Notes: generated by a model from the letters alone, not told the origin. Shown: positions 12,331-25,110, counted from the stretch's first letter. The stretch: DNA of 64,000 nt from Pipra filicauda (GCF_003945595.2 NW_024104418.1:426193-490192), one strand, 5' to 3'. Numbers and translations: made by a program.

Positions 12331-15084
12331 TTTGTAACAGAGACTTCCTGAGATGCCTTTTGCCCTGAATCGCTATGCTATTCAAGAAGTCAAGATCTGA
12401 AGGCACCATCTTTATTAAAATGAAAACTTTACTTAATGAAGTCCTAAAGCTATACACATGTCTGTCACAAAATCAAGTATATTACAGATAAGAATTTCAA
12501 GTGTCCAGAATGTAAGTCCTTCTGTTAAATAGAAACGGTTATGACTTATTTTCACAACTACGAGATCATGGTATTGAATAACTACTAAGGCAGAAAAGTG
12601 AGAAAATATGTGGCCCTGACCACCACTACCTTCCCCATCTACCAGTAGCATGATTCCCCTAAAACAGCACAGCAAAAGAAACTCTTCTTACATACATCAA
12701 TTACTGTACCTTCGTTCTCTTCGAAAGAGTCCTTATGGATTTGTTTGTTGATAAATACAGATTTACATAGCAAATTTTATACATAGTGAATCTTACTGGC
12801 TGACATTTTCTGCTATCTCAAAGTATTTTCAGGGGATAGCGTGAGAAGAAGATACTGCAAATGTAATGCTTCTTTGACCCATTTTGTAACAAAATGTGAG
12901 TCTTAGATGAGACACCCTGTCACACATTGTGTTTGCAAAATCATTTTTCCTGAGGAGCCCACATCTCCACACAGAAAAGATAGTGGATTAGAATTGACTT
13001 TAACTTATTTAGCCTTTGCACTAGAGCTTTTTCTGGGAGAACTTGACATTAGCTAAATGTGAAATAAAATTATGATATCTGAACTACCGAGATTTAAAGT
13101 TATTCTAAGACTGTATATCAAATTTCCATACTGCTTTTCTAATCCTTATATTGATTTTTTGCGGATTTGTGACAAACAAGGTTTTAGAACAGTCTTTTTC
13201 TGATACAAATTACAGTGCTGTTTATCAAAAACATTCTCTCCCTATCTTCTTTTTAAAAAGTGCAAGTTAATCTGAATCACTGTCATAATGTCAAATCCCA
13301 AATCTAAAATGTGTCTTGAGAAATTCAAGCACATTTCAGCTCAGTGCTGATTAAGCAACTACATAATACATGTCATATGTGAGACACTGGAATCAGTAGA
13401 ACTAGCCATATAACAAGTGAAAACCTGTTTTACTATAGCAAAATTATCTCTAATTCAGTCTAGCTAGTTAAAATATGTGAAGCAATAATTTTTCAGTGTA
13501 TTTTCCTTTTTAAAAATTATGGATAGAGTTCAAAAAAGGGGATACAGTGGATGCACCATAAAAAACTCAAAAGAATTTCCCAAGTGAATCAATGAGGATC
13601 TTTATTTGCCCTAGGTTAAAGTTTATGTAATGTCAGCAGTACTTTCGGGTGCTCTGTAAAGGTTTTTTTAATCAAGTTCTGAAATATCATTATGGTAGAA
13701 TGTTTTAGGACAGTAAATATAAATATAAACAGAAAACATAAGTATCTACTGTTTATTTCCTTTCAAATCTGATCTTCAGTAACTCTATAGCAGAGCTCAA
13801 GACCTAATCCAGTCTACCTTCTTGAAATTCTCATGGACACATAATGAAAGCCATACTCTCTCCACTTTAAATACGAAGAATGTTTTTAAGGAGTATTAAA
13901 CTTTCAAGGTTTTATAATCACACAGCAACCTTGAAATGTCTTTCCCTCCAGGGTCCCTCACTGAAATATAGATTTCTTTGAAAATCATGCATGTGTTAAT
14001 TAATATGTTAACCCACAATATCTTTAGAAGTATGTACACAGATTTCTGAGACAGCCTAGCTTCAACAGCATGATGAGGACAATTTTATTTCTCTTAAAGT
14101 TAGACTCATCAACAGTCCTGTTACTACTCTTTCCTCATTTCGAACATAACAAAGAAATTTATAAGCAACTGAAGGTCATAAACACTTTTAAAATCTATTC
14201 CTATTTAAGAAATTCCTTTTATGCAATCACTACAGTGAAAGGTGAGGAGGGTAGGGGAGGAGAGAGAAGGGAAGGGGAGGGGGAGGGAGGGGAGAGGGAC
14301 AGAATGCTTGAATTCCTGTAGGGCTTTGCCGCTACATTTGTCTCTCCTATCAAGAGACAAAAGATAGAGTCACAACAAAAAAGCAAGAAATAGATCAATT
14401 TTTCTACTAATGGAACCTGGTTCCATACTTTGTGATAAGTACTAGACCAAAAAATACTCCCTGTATAATTATTTGCATATTTTTCCCCTCTTTCAGCAGC
14501 CTATATAAATAGTATGCAATTAAGTGGCAGTTGTTCAGATTTCACATTGTCCTTTTATTAGGTTCACATTCAATGCAGAAAAAAATACCCTCTTCTGAAG
14601 GCACAGACTCTCTTATATTACCAATTCTCTGATTCTGTGATATTGTTCACTACTGTGTTTGAGAATTTCTCAATAATAACAAGCATGTGAGGCGGTTTTT
14701 TATTATTTTTGTCTTCTGTTTAGAGAATGAATCTGCTCTATATCATCATCTGTATTCAGATCACAGTTTTCATTTATTTCAGTTTTATATTTTAGTGCTG
14801 AATATTTATGTTTAGATATAGGCAGACACTTTAGGTGCATTTTAAGGCACTGCCTCCTTCTTTTCCCTGCTCTGGTTTCAGTCCCTGAGCAATTCTGCTT
14901 GCCTCTACCTGCCTGTCTCATATAAGTGTGAGAGAACAGGGAAGAAGTGCCTGTGTGTGAATGTAGGAGTGTGTGCATGTGTGTGTATTGAGAGGAAGGA
15001 GGGAAAGAAAAAGTCTGATTTGAGAGTCCTACCCAGCATTTCATAGGAAATTCATGGCAGTTAGAGTCCTCTTCTCAAGGATAC
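12331..15084. other. Unique AT-rich DNA with simple repeats
   Basis: No gene seen. It contains a purine-rich (GGGAGG)-type low-complexity stretch at about 14240-14300 and a short TG-rich stretch at about 14965-14990. The ORFs at 14070-14321 (plus) and 14703-15044 (minus) read through these simple repeats and are not credible genes. Confidence 0.6.
14240..14300. repeat. GA-rich low-complexity tract
   Basis: Runs of GGGAGG and GGAGAG units form an asymmetric purine tract of about 60 bp. Such tracts can form triplexes and are often length-variable. Confidence 0.85.
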
Positions 15085-15180
15085 TAGAATGGAATCAAAG
15101 AATCAAGGAATCATTTATGTTGGGAAAGACCTTTAATATCACTGAGTTCAACCACTGACCAAGCACTGTCAAGTCCACCA

Positions 15181-15396
15181 CTAAACCATGTCCCTGAATG
15201 CCACATCTACACATCTTTTAAACACCTCCAGGAATGGTGTCTCCACCACTTCCCTGATAAGCCTGTTCTGATGCTTGAAAACCATTTCCATGAAAAAATT
15301 TTTCCTAATATCAAATCTAAACTTCCCCTGACACAGCTTGAGACAATTTCCTCTTGTTCTATCATCTATTACTTGGGAGAGGAGACTGAGCCCCAC
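15181..15396 (-). pseudogene. CR1 ORF2 C-terminal fragment
   Basis: A 71-codon open piece of the CR1 polymerase C-terminus, recognised by LKLCQGKFRFDIRKNFF and REVVETPFLEVFKRCVDVA. It matches the ends of the CR1 copies at 40.5 and 51.4 kb. There is no start or upstream domain of its own, so it is a relic rather than a gene. Confidence 0.85.
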
Positions 15397-15625
15397 CTGT
15401 CTCTAACATCCTTTCAGATGACTGTAGAGCCCTGAGACTCCTTTTCTTCAGTACCCCAGTACCCTCAGCTGCTCCTCGTAGGACTTGTGCTCTACACCCT
15501 TCATCAGCTTCATTGCCCTTATTTGGACACGCTCCAGCACCTCAATGACTTTCTTGTAGTGTGGACCCAGAACTGAGCACAGGATTAGAGGTGAAGCCTC
15601 ACCAGTGCCAAATATAGGAGGTTGA

Positions 15626-15994
15626 TCATTCCCCTAGTCCTGCTGGCCACAGTATTTTTGATACAAACTGGGATGTCTTTGACCCTCTTGGCCACCTGGG
15701 CACACGCTGGTTTATGTTCAGCCAGCTGTTGACCAACATCCTCAGGTCCTTTTCTGCTGAGTAACCTTCCAGACATTCTTCCTCACACCTGTAGCTTTTT
15801 ATGGGATTATCATGACTGAAGTGCAGGGCCTGGCACTTGATCTTGTTGAACCTTATACAATTGGACTCATCCCACTGATCCAGCTTGTTCAGATCCCTCT
15901 GCAGCCTTCCAACCCTCCCAACACTCTTGCCCAACTTGGTGTTCTCTGCAAACTTGCTGAGAGTACATGTGATTCCCTTGTCCAAATCATCCAA
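15626..15994 (-). pseudogene. CR1 ORF2 fragment after the catalytic box
   Basis: A 122-codon open piece covers the CR1 reverse transcriptase just before and after motif C. FAENTKLG replaces the catalytic FADDTKLG-type motif. It continues with QRDLNKLDQWDES and CQALHFSHDN. The last part is out of the ORF2 frame. It is inactive. Confidence 0.8.
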
Positions 15995-17539
15995 CCTGTA
16001 CAGTAGAAGGGTCTTAGAGACAAGAATTGCTTTGTTTGCTTCATTGCTGTTGAAGGAGCATGCTCTGTATCAAATAACAATGGGTACTGTTGCATAAAAG
16101 AAGAAAAAAACATCACTGTTGTTGTATTCTGTATCTTGAAACTTGTACAAGGGAACTGAATAAGGATCCAATAATGTTGACATAAAATATTACAGGTATT
16201 TATATGTGAACACTACTAGCATAGGTTACTTGTGTGTGATTTTCTAACCTTTTAAAGAACAAACTGTAAAGGCCAGCAGTTTAGAAGCATGGCACACAGT
16301 GTGTCAATGCTAATGATAGCATGGACCATATAAAAGACTGAAGTTTGTAGCCCCATAATACATACCTGTGGCATTTGAGCTAATGTACTGATTGATATCA
16401 CTAGTGGGTTTTCTTCCTCTGAATAGACAAGTTAGAAAACACACATATCAGTCAACACACTGATGGTAGAGGAACACTGAACCTCACTAGCCCAGAGCTG
16501 TATTTTATGTCATGGAGAACAGGCTATGCTAACCATTTTTCTCCTCTTTCATCATACCCTATAGATGAAACTAACAAAAATAACAGTTTTGAGAAAACTC
16601 CCATCCAACTACTTCATCTGTCATATGGATTATGTAACATAAAAAAATATTTTGATTTTCCTATGAAAATAAGTCTCTATTGAGGAAATGCAAGGTGTAG
16701 TTTTCTTGAACAGAATGTAGTTTTATCAGTCAGGTAGATTATTCAGATTAAGAGAAAAGAGGATTACTAAGAAGTTTTCAAGTATGTTTTCTGAAGTATG
16801 TGGAATATTCCCCCTTTTTGAACACAGGTTATTTTTTTACTCTAATCTGGTTCACAAGTATAAACCTTATTTTTCTGAAAGTTTGCATGGAGGCAGCATT
16901 TATGAATAGTTTGAAAAGAATTCAGTTCTCCAAGACTGAATATTTGAACAGAGATACAGTGAGATGAATATCATAAAAGTTAGACACTTTCAAAGATACC
17001 TTGGAATGGGGGATTCTATACCGTAAATCTACAGTCCAATTAATAAAAGACAAATTATCTCTTCACATAAATCGAGGTTCATTATAAATGCCACAATTTT
17101 AACTGAAAACCTAAAGGGCAATTTAAAAAGCTGTATCTTGTTTTGGTTGTACTGGGAGTTACACACACCACAAAAAGCACACTATCCAATGCGTCTCATG
17201 CCCATACAAGCAACAGAAGTTAGCCCTCCTTGCAATTTTTTTCTGTTCCTTCTTCAGCCCACTCACCCACTCCTTCATTCGTCCAGTTCTGCTGAAGTCT
17301 CTGAAACTACTCTGATTCAAGGGGACATTTCCAGCCCAATGGTGCTTCTGCAGTTCTTTCACCAAAGGGACTCCTTTGGGAGCATTCCCACATCCTACCT
17401 CTGCCTTTTCATAGCTGCTGTATTGGGGATGGTTAGCAGCAGGTTTAAACTGGGAATGATTTTGGCATAGAAGCAACTCCAGGATCAGTGAGCCTCACTT
17501 GTGTCTTTTAGTGCAGCATTAAACTGTTCTGATGTCAAA

Positions 17540-17965
17540 TATTGCTCGCTCAGAGCCAATTCAGCTCCACCTGAAGTCAGCAGGAGTCTTGGATGGATTT
17601 CAGTGATCTTCATATAAAGCCAGGAGAAAGCAAAACCTTCCTTTTTTCTTGTGTGAGATAACAAAAAAGGAAATGGTAATGATTGATTATGTAGGTCATT
17701 GTCAGTGCTGTGAGCTATGTGTTATGTATAATGTATTAGGCTAACCCCAAGGAAAAGTAGTTTGTGATGGGGAGTAGAGTTAACTAAATTCTACGTCCTG
17801 AAGTACTTGTTTTGTTCATCTTGATATGAACAGCTCTTGTGTTATAATGGGTCTTGGTAAGACAGAGATAAATTTAGAAGCAAATTTTGCCTTAGATCTT
17901 CAGTCACAGTGTCTATTGACTTAAATGAAAACTGATCTGACTTAGCTAGGGCAGAGTTTTAGATA
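17540..17965. repeat. Possible ancient CR1/L3-type LINE fragments
   Basis: Two short stretches (17545-17625 and 17870-17965) carry a 'gaagtca..ggagt' and 'cattgactt-aatg' pattern known from old amniote L3/CR1 3' regions. The match is by memory and weak. A profile search would settle it. Confidence 0.3.
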
Positions 17966-18399
17966 TACAATTTTGAATTTTAGTAGAATATATATCTGTG
18001 TCCTAAGGTACTATGTTCACTTTTCTGATGTTGTTTTTACTTGCCAGTTGTTATTTTTAATGCTTTTAAAATAAATATGCACTCCCAGAAGCAAATTAAA
18101 TGTAAAATGCCTACTCTCACTGTTTTGTTTTTTTTTTTTTTTGTATAAAGTATGCCCTGCATACTTTATAGTGCATGATTAGGTAAGAAAGGCTTGTTTA
18201 CTAGAACTTGTGGCTCTTGAAGTCATTAAGAATAAAACCCTAAAGAACAACTTGGAAGTGCACCTCAAATGAATATCAGAGCATTAAGCATAAATCACAC
18301 AGAAATACATCTCTCTTGCATTCCTGAATAGATACAGTGCTCAAAACAAGTAGAATTGAATCTACAAAAGCCTGGAGTCACTGTAGAGTTTAATTATCC

Positions 18400-18545
18400 A
18401 GTTGTTTTTTTTGGCTTTGGTTGTCAAGTTGTTTTTGAGATTTTGTTTTTTGTTTGTTTTTTTTTTTTGTTTGGTTCTTTGTTTTTTCTTTTGAGTTTTT
18501 TTTGTTGGTTGTTTTTTTCTTTTTCTTTTTTTTTTTTTTTTTGCA
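18400..18545. repeat. Poly-T / TTTTG low-complexity tract
   Basis: Long T runs broken by single G or C residues span about 145 bp. They produce spurious ORFs rich in phenylalanine on the plus strand and lysine on the minus strand. No adjacent retroposon body is recognisable. Confidence 0.9.
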
Positions 18546-19139
18546 AAATCAATTGCTGACAGTGGGAAGAAGTAAGGCACAGAATAAGGAAAAAAGTCTT
18601 CCAAGCATTTAGGAAAACCCATGTCCTCTCCAGAGAGGCTTGGTCTATTTGTGGTAGTACAATGAGCCGTTTCTTTGGCAAGAGAAGGTATACTAGGTGG
18701 TTCACACCATAGAATTTATTTACCAGCTGTAACAGCTGCAACTCCATTTTTTTTGTTGAAAGATAGAGGAATGCAGCCAAGTGCAACATAAATATACAAG
18801 TCAGATGTGTTTATGCTGGATACCATCCTCAAAGACATTTTATTTGGAGGGAGTGAATTGAAATCTGCAGATATTATTTCACACTGAGAAAAATAAAATA
18901 ATGAAAACAATACATTTAAAGAATAGATAGAGGGTCTGATTATTTATTTATTGTGGGACGTAGCAATGTGATGTGCTAAGCAATCTTTTAAAGGACATAA
19001 GTAAAAATATATTTTGAACTTCTATTCCCTTATGAAAGAATGCAGCCTTTCTATTTGCATGGCATCAGCTATCCGGTCAATAACATACTTTTAGTGAAAG
19101 GCAAATTGCCTATGACTTTGATTTTTGAAGATAATAGTA

Positions 19140-19238
19140 ACCACGGCAGTAGTGGATCAAGGGTTGGACTTGATGATCTCAGAGGTTCTTTCCAACCCAA
19201 CTGATTCTATGATTCTATGATTCTATGATTCTATGATT
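19140..19238 (+). mobile_element. CR1 LINE 3' end with octamer tail
   Basis: AGTGGATCAAGGGTTGGACT, then GATGATCTCAGAGGTTC and TTCCAACCCAACTG, lead into about four tandem ATTCTATG units at 19202-19238. This is the standard avian CR1 3' end. The insert is truncated to under 100 bp. The sequence is close to the ends at 40460 (minus) and 51700 (plus), which suggests the same subfamily. Confidence 0.95.
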
Positions 19239-20744
19239 TGTTTTAGCTTAATGGTACTTGATTATCAAATGTATGTTTTCTCATGACAGACTGACTATTG
19301 TATTCCAAATCAATCTCTAGAAGTTCTTGCATTTTAGGCTGTTTTGGCAGTCACATTAGGATGAAACATGGCGTATCTGAGGTATCCCACAAGAGGTATG
19401 CAAGAAGTAGCACTGTTTCTTTGAAACACTAGTAAATCCAAGCTTAGAGCTAGAAATAAGAAATTGCTTTGGTTCCACTCAGTGCCCTGTTCCCCAAATT
19501 AAGATTTTTCAAGATAAAGGATTTGTCGAGATTATCACCCATTAAGCAACTGCCAACATAACCAGGACGATGAAATGCTCTTTTTGAGATGAGTGATAGG
19601 ATGGGCTCAGCCGTGCAGCCTCAGATTTCCCCCTTGACTTTTCCCTTGGCAAACAGAATTCTGCAGTGGGGATGTTTCCAGAGTTTCTTCTTCCCGATAA
19701 AAAGTAGTCAATCCAAGAATCATCCTTACAGTAAAGTAAGACTCAACAATATTAAACACTGGGTGGATGACAGTTATGGGAGCAAATGTGGTAAGTCATT
19801 AATTTAATTAAATTAAATTTGTTTATCTTTTGACTTGTACAGTTAATGGAAAGAAGGTGACAGTGAGACTGTGAAGAGTGTTGAGAAGCATTTCAAGGTC
19901 CCATTTCTTTTGTTGTATAACTGCAGGAATTGCATAATAGAAAAGCAGACATGTGATGTAAATATTCATGTTAATCAATTAAAAATTGTTTTCAAGAAAT
20001 ATTTACTAAAATTCTTTCAAATTGTAACTATCTCAGAGAATATTCTTCTACAATTTTATCAAATATTCATATAATTCGAGTTCATAGTGAAAAAGATAAA
20101 AAATTAAAACTTGAAACAAATATTTGAAGAAAATATCTGTCAGCATTTTTGCAGCTCAGGTTATGTGTGATGATAATTGAATAGAGCAAGAGTGACTGGA
20201 TAGATTGAATATCCTCAAGACAATGGGAAAGATTCAGCAGAAGAAAGCTGAAAATGTCTGACTTGTGTATTCTACTTGCTTTAAAGTTTTGCTTGCTAAT
20301 TTCACATACTATCAAAAAAGTCAATAATAGAGGTTCTGTTGGTATATCAATGTTTCATGTAAACTGGGTGTGGACATAACCTTTTAAGTTTAGTAAAGAT
20401 TTCCCATTCTTTCTTTTTCATCATTTAGATATTTGGAGCCTATGTCATTCCGAATTACTTTTATGCCCATCTATCATCCTTTATGCATACCTATGTAACT
20501 AAAGAATTTGTTCAGCACCAGAAAAAAAAGCAAATGCCTTCCCCCAAACAAAAAACCCAAAGAAGATAAATATTATGGCAGGATTAAAAGAAATAGTCTA
20601 ATAGCACAATTTAGGTATCATATTTCATTTTTTTCTCACAGGCCTGGAGGTGTGGAGAGACCCAGTTCATGTAACTATTGAAATATCAGTTAAGAAAAAA
20701 AAGAAAAATATTTTCATAGAGTTTTGAAATGTAGACAACAATAA
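19239..20744. other. Unique AT-rich DNA
   Basis: No gene or repeat is recognised. ORFs of 67-80 codons at 19589-19807, 19871-20074 and 20082-20324 have no domain and typical AT-driven composition. Confidence 0.55.
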
Positions 20745-21440
20745 ATATGGTTGCAAGCCACACAGGCTCTGTGTGCCAGCATCTCACCATGGACCTGTGG
20801 TGGACTTGTCCATCCCTCAACATGGTGCTGCTGGATCAGGGAGTTAGGGGAGGCTCCCTACCTGCCCCTCTTCTGTCTGACGTGAAATGCAAAGCCCTGA
20901 TGCTAGGGAGGAGGCTGAAAGTGAAACAGGACTTCTTGTGTGGGCAGAGAGGGACTGACTCTGAAAGCCAAGCCCCAAGTTGTTTTGGGAGGTACTCTGC
21001 CCACTGATAACCAGCAATGGCCTTTCCCAGCCATTCGTTCCTCCTACCCACCACATAAATCCATGCCAGGCATGACACATGTTTCTGCAATGTCTCCTTC
21101 ATCTCCAAAGCTTCAAAGATCCCTTCCAGCATCCTCATCCCTTCCTGTCACCCAACCTGCCACGCTGAGTGGGTCCTTGTATGGGAAATCTCCCAAGGAC
21201 CCAGAAAGGTGCTTAGACATTGGCATGCACCCTCCCCACTCCAGCACACATGCTGTGTCAGTGGGGAGATATTGACCAAGATATTTATGGACAGAGAAAC
21301 CAGGATGGTCTTCTCACCCACAAGGAGGGTGCTTGCTCTAGCTGGGCAAGGGGACGACAGCCCGGAGAGCAGCTAGCTTTCTGTGTGCCAGGTCCACCTT
21401 AAGCTTAGCTATTTGCAGGGAGTCAGGCATCTGGGGAGGT
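20745..21440. other. GC-richer block of unknown nature
   Basis: This 0.7 kb block is clearly richer in G and C than either flank. ORFs overlap on both strands (plus 20747-21007 and 20940-21275; minus 20836-21138 and 20844-21080). None shows a domain, signal peptide or splice-bounded exon pattern that I can defend, and open frames on both strands at once argue against coding. It could be an unrecognised dispersed repeat, an old LTR, a regulatory element or a processed relic. Confidence 0.4.
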
Positions 21441-24000
21441 GTTCCCCCAAAAGGGCCACCACTTTCTCTAATTATTACTTCCTAACTTAGCTGGTTGGCA
21501 TAAGCCACTGATGTCTACATTTATCACATAGCCTCAGGCTGATCTCTTTGATTTTCTCCTTATCAAAAGTCAATTAGCTACTGTTACCTGGTCATTATCC
21601 TCTTCTGGTTTACTGTACCAAGTGCATTACTTGGATAAAAAAATATTAAGAATTCCTCTGTGGTTCGTTATTTCCTTTCTGCATATATCCAAACAATTAG
21701 AGAGAAGCAGATGTGGTCCAGAGCTTTGAGGAAACCTCTCCCAGAAAATTCCTGTGCTTGGTTTTTGTTCCTCAGTGTACACCATAATCACCTTATGAGT
21801 TTATGCTTGGCAGATGTAGACAAGGTCTCACTTATCTGAGTGATACTTTCAGGCAGGCTTCATCTGTGACAACTACACAGAAATATTTTTCTACTAAACA
21901 ATGCCTAACAGATGTAATTATTAGAGATTCCTTTGGCTCTAAGAGATCCTTCCCTGTCACTCTTCTTACTATGGAGGCACTACTTGATAATACATTAATG
22001 AAAATGCCTAGCAATGTGAAAGCAAAAACTTCACATTTCCATTATGGGGAAACAACAGGGTTATGATACACTCCCGTTTACTGAATATCTCCATCACTTC
22101 TTGGAAATTGTTTGCAGCTACAGCTTTGCTTCAGGTGGAAAAAAATACATATGTATGTACTCAAGTACACACATGCAGCTATATAAATATCAAATTAAAA
22201 ATATATTTTGCATCAATATGAACAACAGAACAAAAAAATCACTTTTTATAGCAGATGATCTGCCTGAGACTTGGAAGTGTAAGAAAAAAATCCTGCACCT
22301 GCTAAGTACTTTGGCTTAAAATAAATGTTTTGACAGAAAATTTTAATTCAGTCAAAGAAACCAAAAGCCTAGAGAGACGATTGATAGGTGTATAACTGCA
22401 CTGTATGATTTGATTTTGTATAGTACTGGAAAGAATGATTCATGTTTAAATATTCAGAAAAAGAAAACGTTCCATTTTGGAGAATGTCCAACAATGAAAG
22501 CAGATTTAACTTGTGACAAGACTGAGTTTGTTAAAAGGACTTTAATGTAGCAGTTCAGAGAAGAATTAATCTCTCATAATTTTTCCATAGGTACTGAAAA
22601 TAATACTGGTAATTTAAAAGTCAGGTGCAACTGCATTTGATTTCAGAAACTATTTGAATATTTTAAAGTTGGATAAATACATAAACATTTGTATTATTGT
22701 TACTAAAGTCTGCTATGATAAAGCTTGTGATCTTCTACCATCTAGTGTACCTTTTTCAAATTTTGTAGCACGTCTTTAGAGGGTTTTTTCTTCTGTGTGG
22801 AATATAAGTCTCAAATAAAATATCACACCAGATAGAATCCTACTCACGAGGATCCATATACATAGTAAATTACTTACAAAGCAAGTAACCAACTGTTTTT
22901 CTTCTTTCTTTAATTAACAGTTTAACTATGCCCTAATGAATTTAAGTGAATGTAAATATTTTGGTAGCAATTTAAATTAGCTATTTATTCATCAGAAGAG
23001 ATATTAAAAAAAAATTATTATTTAATAATACACAAACACCAGACAATTAGTATAAAAGGGCAGTGGAAAAACTGCACTAGAAATACAACTTAGGAAAAAA
23101 GCAACATCTTGACAAGGTCATATGAACCTACTTGAAGATCACTCCCAGATACATCAAAAAAGAAACAAGCACACTCAAAACCAGCTCACCTAAATTAAGT
23201 TTTTAAGTTCTCCATATGTTGACTACAATGATAAAGTTAACACAAGTAGTGTCCAAACTTGCTTGCTACAAAAGGTGCTGTTGGATGCATTTCATTCATT
23301 AAACTCTCTTTTTCATATCATAGATGTCATTACAAAATACCAAAGAACTCCAATGAAGAAAGGAAAAATAGAGAAACAATAAAAACTATGTTTTGATGTA
23401 CATCTATGTCTCATTCCCATAACATTCAAGGAAATACAGAAGTCCTTTAAAAGATTAATATTTTAATAGTTTCAGAGTTTTTCAAGATTACTCAACTAAT
23501 CTAAGTAAACTACAGTGTTTACTTAGATGTCCAATCTTTTGTCAAAATCCCTCACCAAAGAGTTTCTAGGAAAGTAGGTAGTGATGAGTTAAAGGGAAAG
23601 TGTTTGGAATATTTATCTAAAATACATGCAATATTTTAGGAATATAGGAGGCATAATGGCTGGTCTTGCAATAGGGGAAGTTTAGCAGTGGGAAAATCTG
23701 GGTTACAAGCTTGGTGTTAACACACTCTTGAAGCAATCTGGGAAAAAAAAGGCAAGCAACATGAGGACAAAGTTTGCTGATGCTAACAAAGTTACTCAAA
23801 GTAATAAGGGCAAGATCAAACAAGATTTTCAGAAGAAACCTAGCAAGACTTAAAAAGAAATTTTTCAGATGAAATGCCAAATGAAATTAAATTGGGTGAC
23901 TGTAGTGATCTAAGCAGAGAAAAAATCTTTCACATCATTAGTAAATTCAGTCATTTACCCATGTGATGAGCTCCGAACAATTATTTACATTCAGAAATAA
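21441..24000. other. Unique AT-rich DNA
   Basis: Nothing recognisable. ORFs at 21803-22066, 22044-22319 and 23617-23880 are 87-91 codons without domains. Confidence 0.55.
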
Positions 24001-24006
24001 GGTACT
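24001..24006. repeat. Left target duplication of LTR at 24007
   Basis: GGTACT here pairs with GGTACC at 24491-24496 (five of six). Confidence 0.65.
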
Positions 24007-24490
24007 TGTGGACGGCAGGAGTTCTGGAACAACGCGCAGATGATCAATATGATCAAACAGTGTTCAATTTATTATTTAAATGAGTTAGCTTTTAAACAGT
24101 CAGCTCCTTCCAGGTACATGATTACAACAAAGCGATTGGATAGCTCAGTCTGTGCACGCACTGCATGCCTTTAGTTCATTGGTCCCAATGCTCTGTCCAC
24201 GCGTCTTGACATCATTTGAGCTGCCCAAAGTCCCTCCTATTGATCTGCCTTTAGGGACTTTCCAGGGACTTTCTGTTTTCTCTTTATCTCCAGTTTCCCA
24301 CAACTTAGAACTGTAAACATACAGTTTTCACACAACTTGCAAGTATAAACACACAGATTTTCACACAGCTTGCAGCTATAAACTATTCTTTTAATAACCT
24401 CCAAAGTTATGTCCAGTGAGGCCTACTGCTCCTCAGAGCTGGTCATATGGATTGTTCACAAAGTGTCCATTGACCTGTAAATACTCTACA
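24007..24490 (-). mobile_element. Solo LTR of an endogenous retrovirus, 484 bp
   Basis: The block starts TGTGGACGGCAGG and ends ATACTCTACA. On the minus strand it therefore runs 5' TGTAGAG...GTCCACA 3', with the TG/CA ends of an LTR. Near the minus-strand 3' end (24060-24090) there is an AATAAATTGAAC polyadenylation-type signal, preceded by a TTTAAATAA element. Flanks GGTACT and GGTACC form a likely 6-bp target duplication, the length usual for ERVK-type or alpharetrovirus-like integrases. No internal gag or pol sequence is adjacent, so this is a solo LTR left by recombination. The family name is not recognised. Confidence 0.7.
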
Positions 24491-24496
24491 GGTACC
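24491..24496. repeat. Right target duplication of LTR at 24007
   Basis: GGTACC, partner of 24001-24006 with one mismatch. Confidence 0.65.
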
Positions 24497-24689
24497 GGTG
24501 TTACTATAGCTAGCTCTGCGGAAATAAGATAGGCTTGGTAGTACCCAGTAGCAAATAAAAAAAAAAAAAGAAAATACTAGGAAGTACTAGGTAGGAAGTA
24601 GAGAATCAAATAGAAAACATAATGGCAAATTCATGTCTCATGCTTTCCCTGAACCCTGTATATAACGCTGGTTCTCTCATCTGAAAAAA

Positions 24690-25110
24690 AAAATATATGA
24701 GAACTTGAAAGTAAGTTCAGAGATAGGCTACAAGAATCATCAAAACTATGTGTTGGCATCTTTTTGAAGAATGGTGGGCTTCAGCCTGGAAAAGAAATGA
24801 AAAGGGCAGATATGACAAAAATGTATAAAATCAGCCTGTCAGTGACCTGGAGAAGACAGACTGGGACTGAATGTTCACTGTTTTTCTCAACAGAGCTAGT
24901 GTCCAAAACGTGAACTTAATGAATTTAATTTTAACTTCAGGTTCAAAACAAAGGCTGTGGTTCTTGACTCAACAGCTAACAATACTGTTAGATTCTTGCC
25001 AAAGAATTCTGTGGATTTAGATGGGTTTTTAGGAGAAATACTTAAAGACAAATTGACTGATGTTTAGCAGAACCTCAGAGGCTCAGGAAATTCTCTGAAC
25101 TGGAAAAAAA
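24690..25110 (+). mobile_element. Old CR1 fragment, ORF2 C-terminal region
   Basis: GGGCTTCAGCCTGGAAAAGAA, then GTATAAAATCA, GTGACCTGGAGAAG and ACTGTTTTTCTCAACA follow the order seen in the C-terminal part of older CR1 subfamilies (a 'cttcagcctggaaaagaa ... tataaaatcat ... tggagaaggtgga' pattern). The frame is destroyed and no octamer tail is found. Boundaries are approximate. Confidence 0.6.

Larger units (their letters stand above)
15085..16010 (-). mobile_element. CR1 LINE, 3' part of ORF2, minus strand
   Basis: Reading the minus strand from about 16010 to 15085 gives the C-terminal third of CR1 ORF2 and its 3' end. Next to the lost catalytic box the protein reads TLSKFAENTKLG, where a functional CR1 has an ADD box, so the catalytic aspartates are gone. 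Downstream come QRDLNKLDQW and, in a separate frame, the ORF2 C-terminus with RFDIRKNFF and REVVETP. The left edge carries the degraded reverse complement of the CR1 tail. Several frameshifts divide the reading (open pieces at 15626-15994 and 15181-15396). It is a non-functional fossil. Confidence 0.9.
16011..19139. other. Unique DNA with possible ancient CR1/L3 relics and T-rich tract
   Basis: No gene is recognised. At 17138-17476 two overlapping ORFs on opposite strands (110 and 105 codons) lie in a somewhat GC-richer block without a known domain. Around 17545-17625 and 17870-17965, phrases such as CACCTGAAGTCAGCAGGAGT and TCTATTGACTTAAATG resemble the 3' ends of very old amniote CR1/L3 elements. 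A T-rich tract occupies 18400-18545, and ORFs there are lysine or phenylalanine runs only. Confidence 0.5.

Noticed and set aside
18362..18789. Lysine-rich ORFs of 86 and 121 codons (minus) and a phenylalanine-rich ORF (plus)
   Set aside because: They read through the poly-T tract at 18400-18545 and are low complexity.
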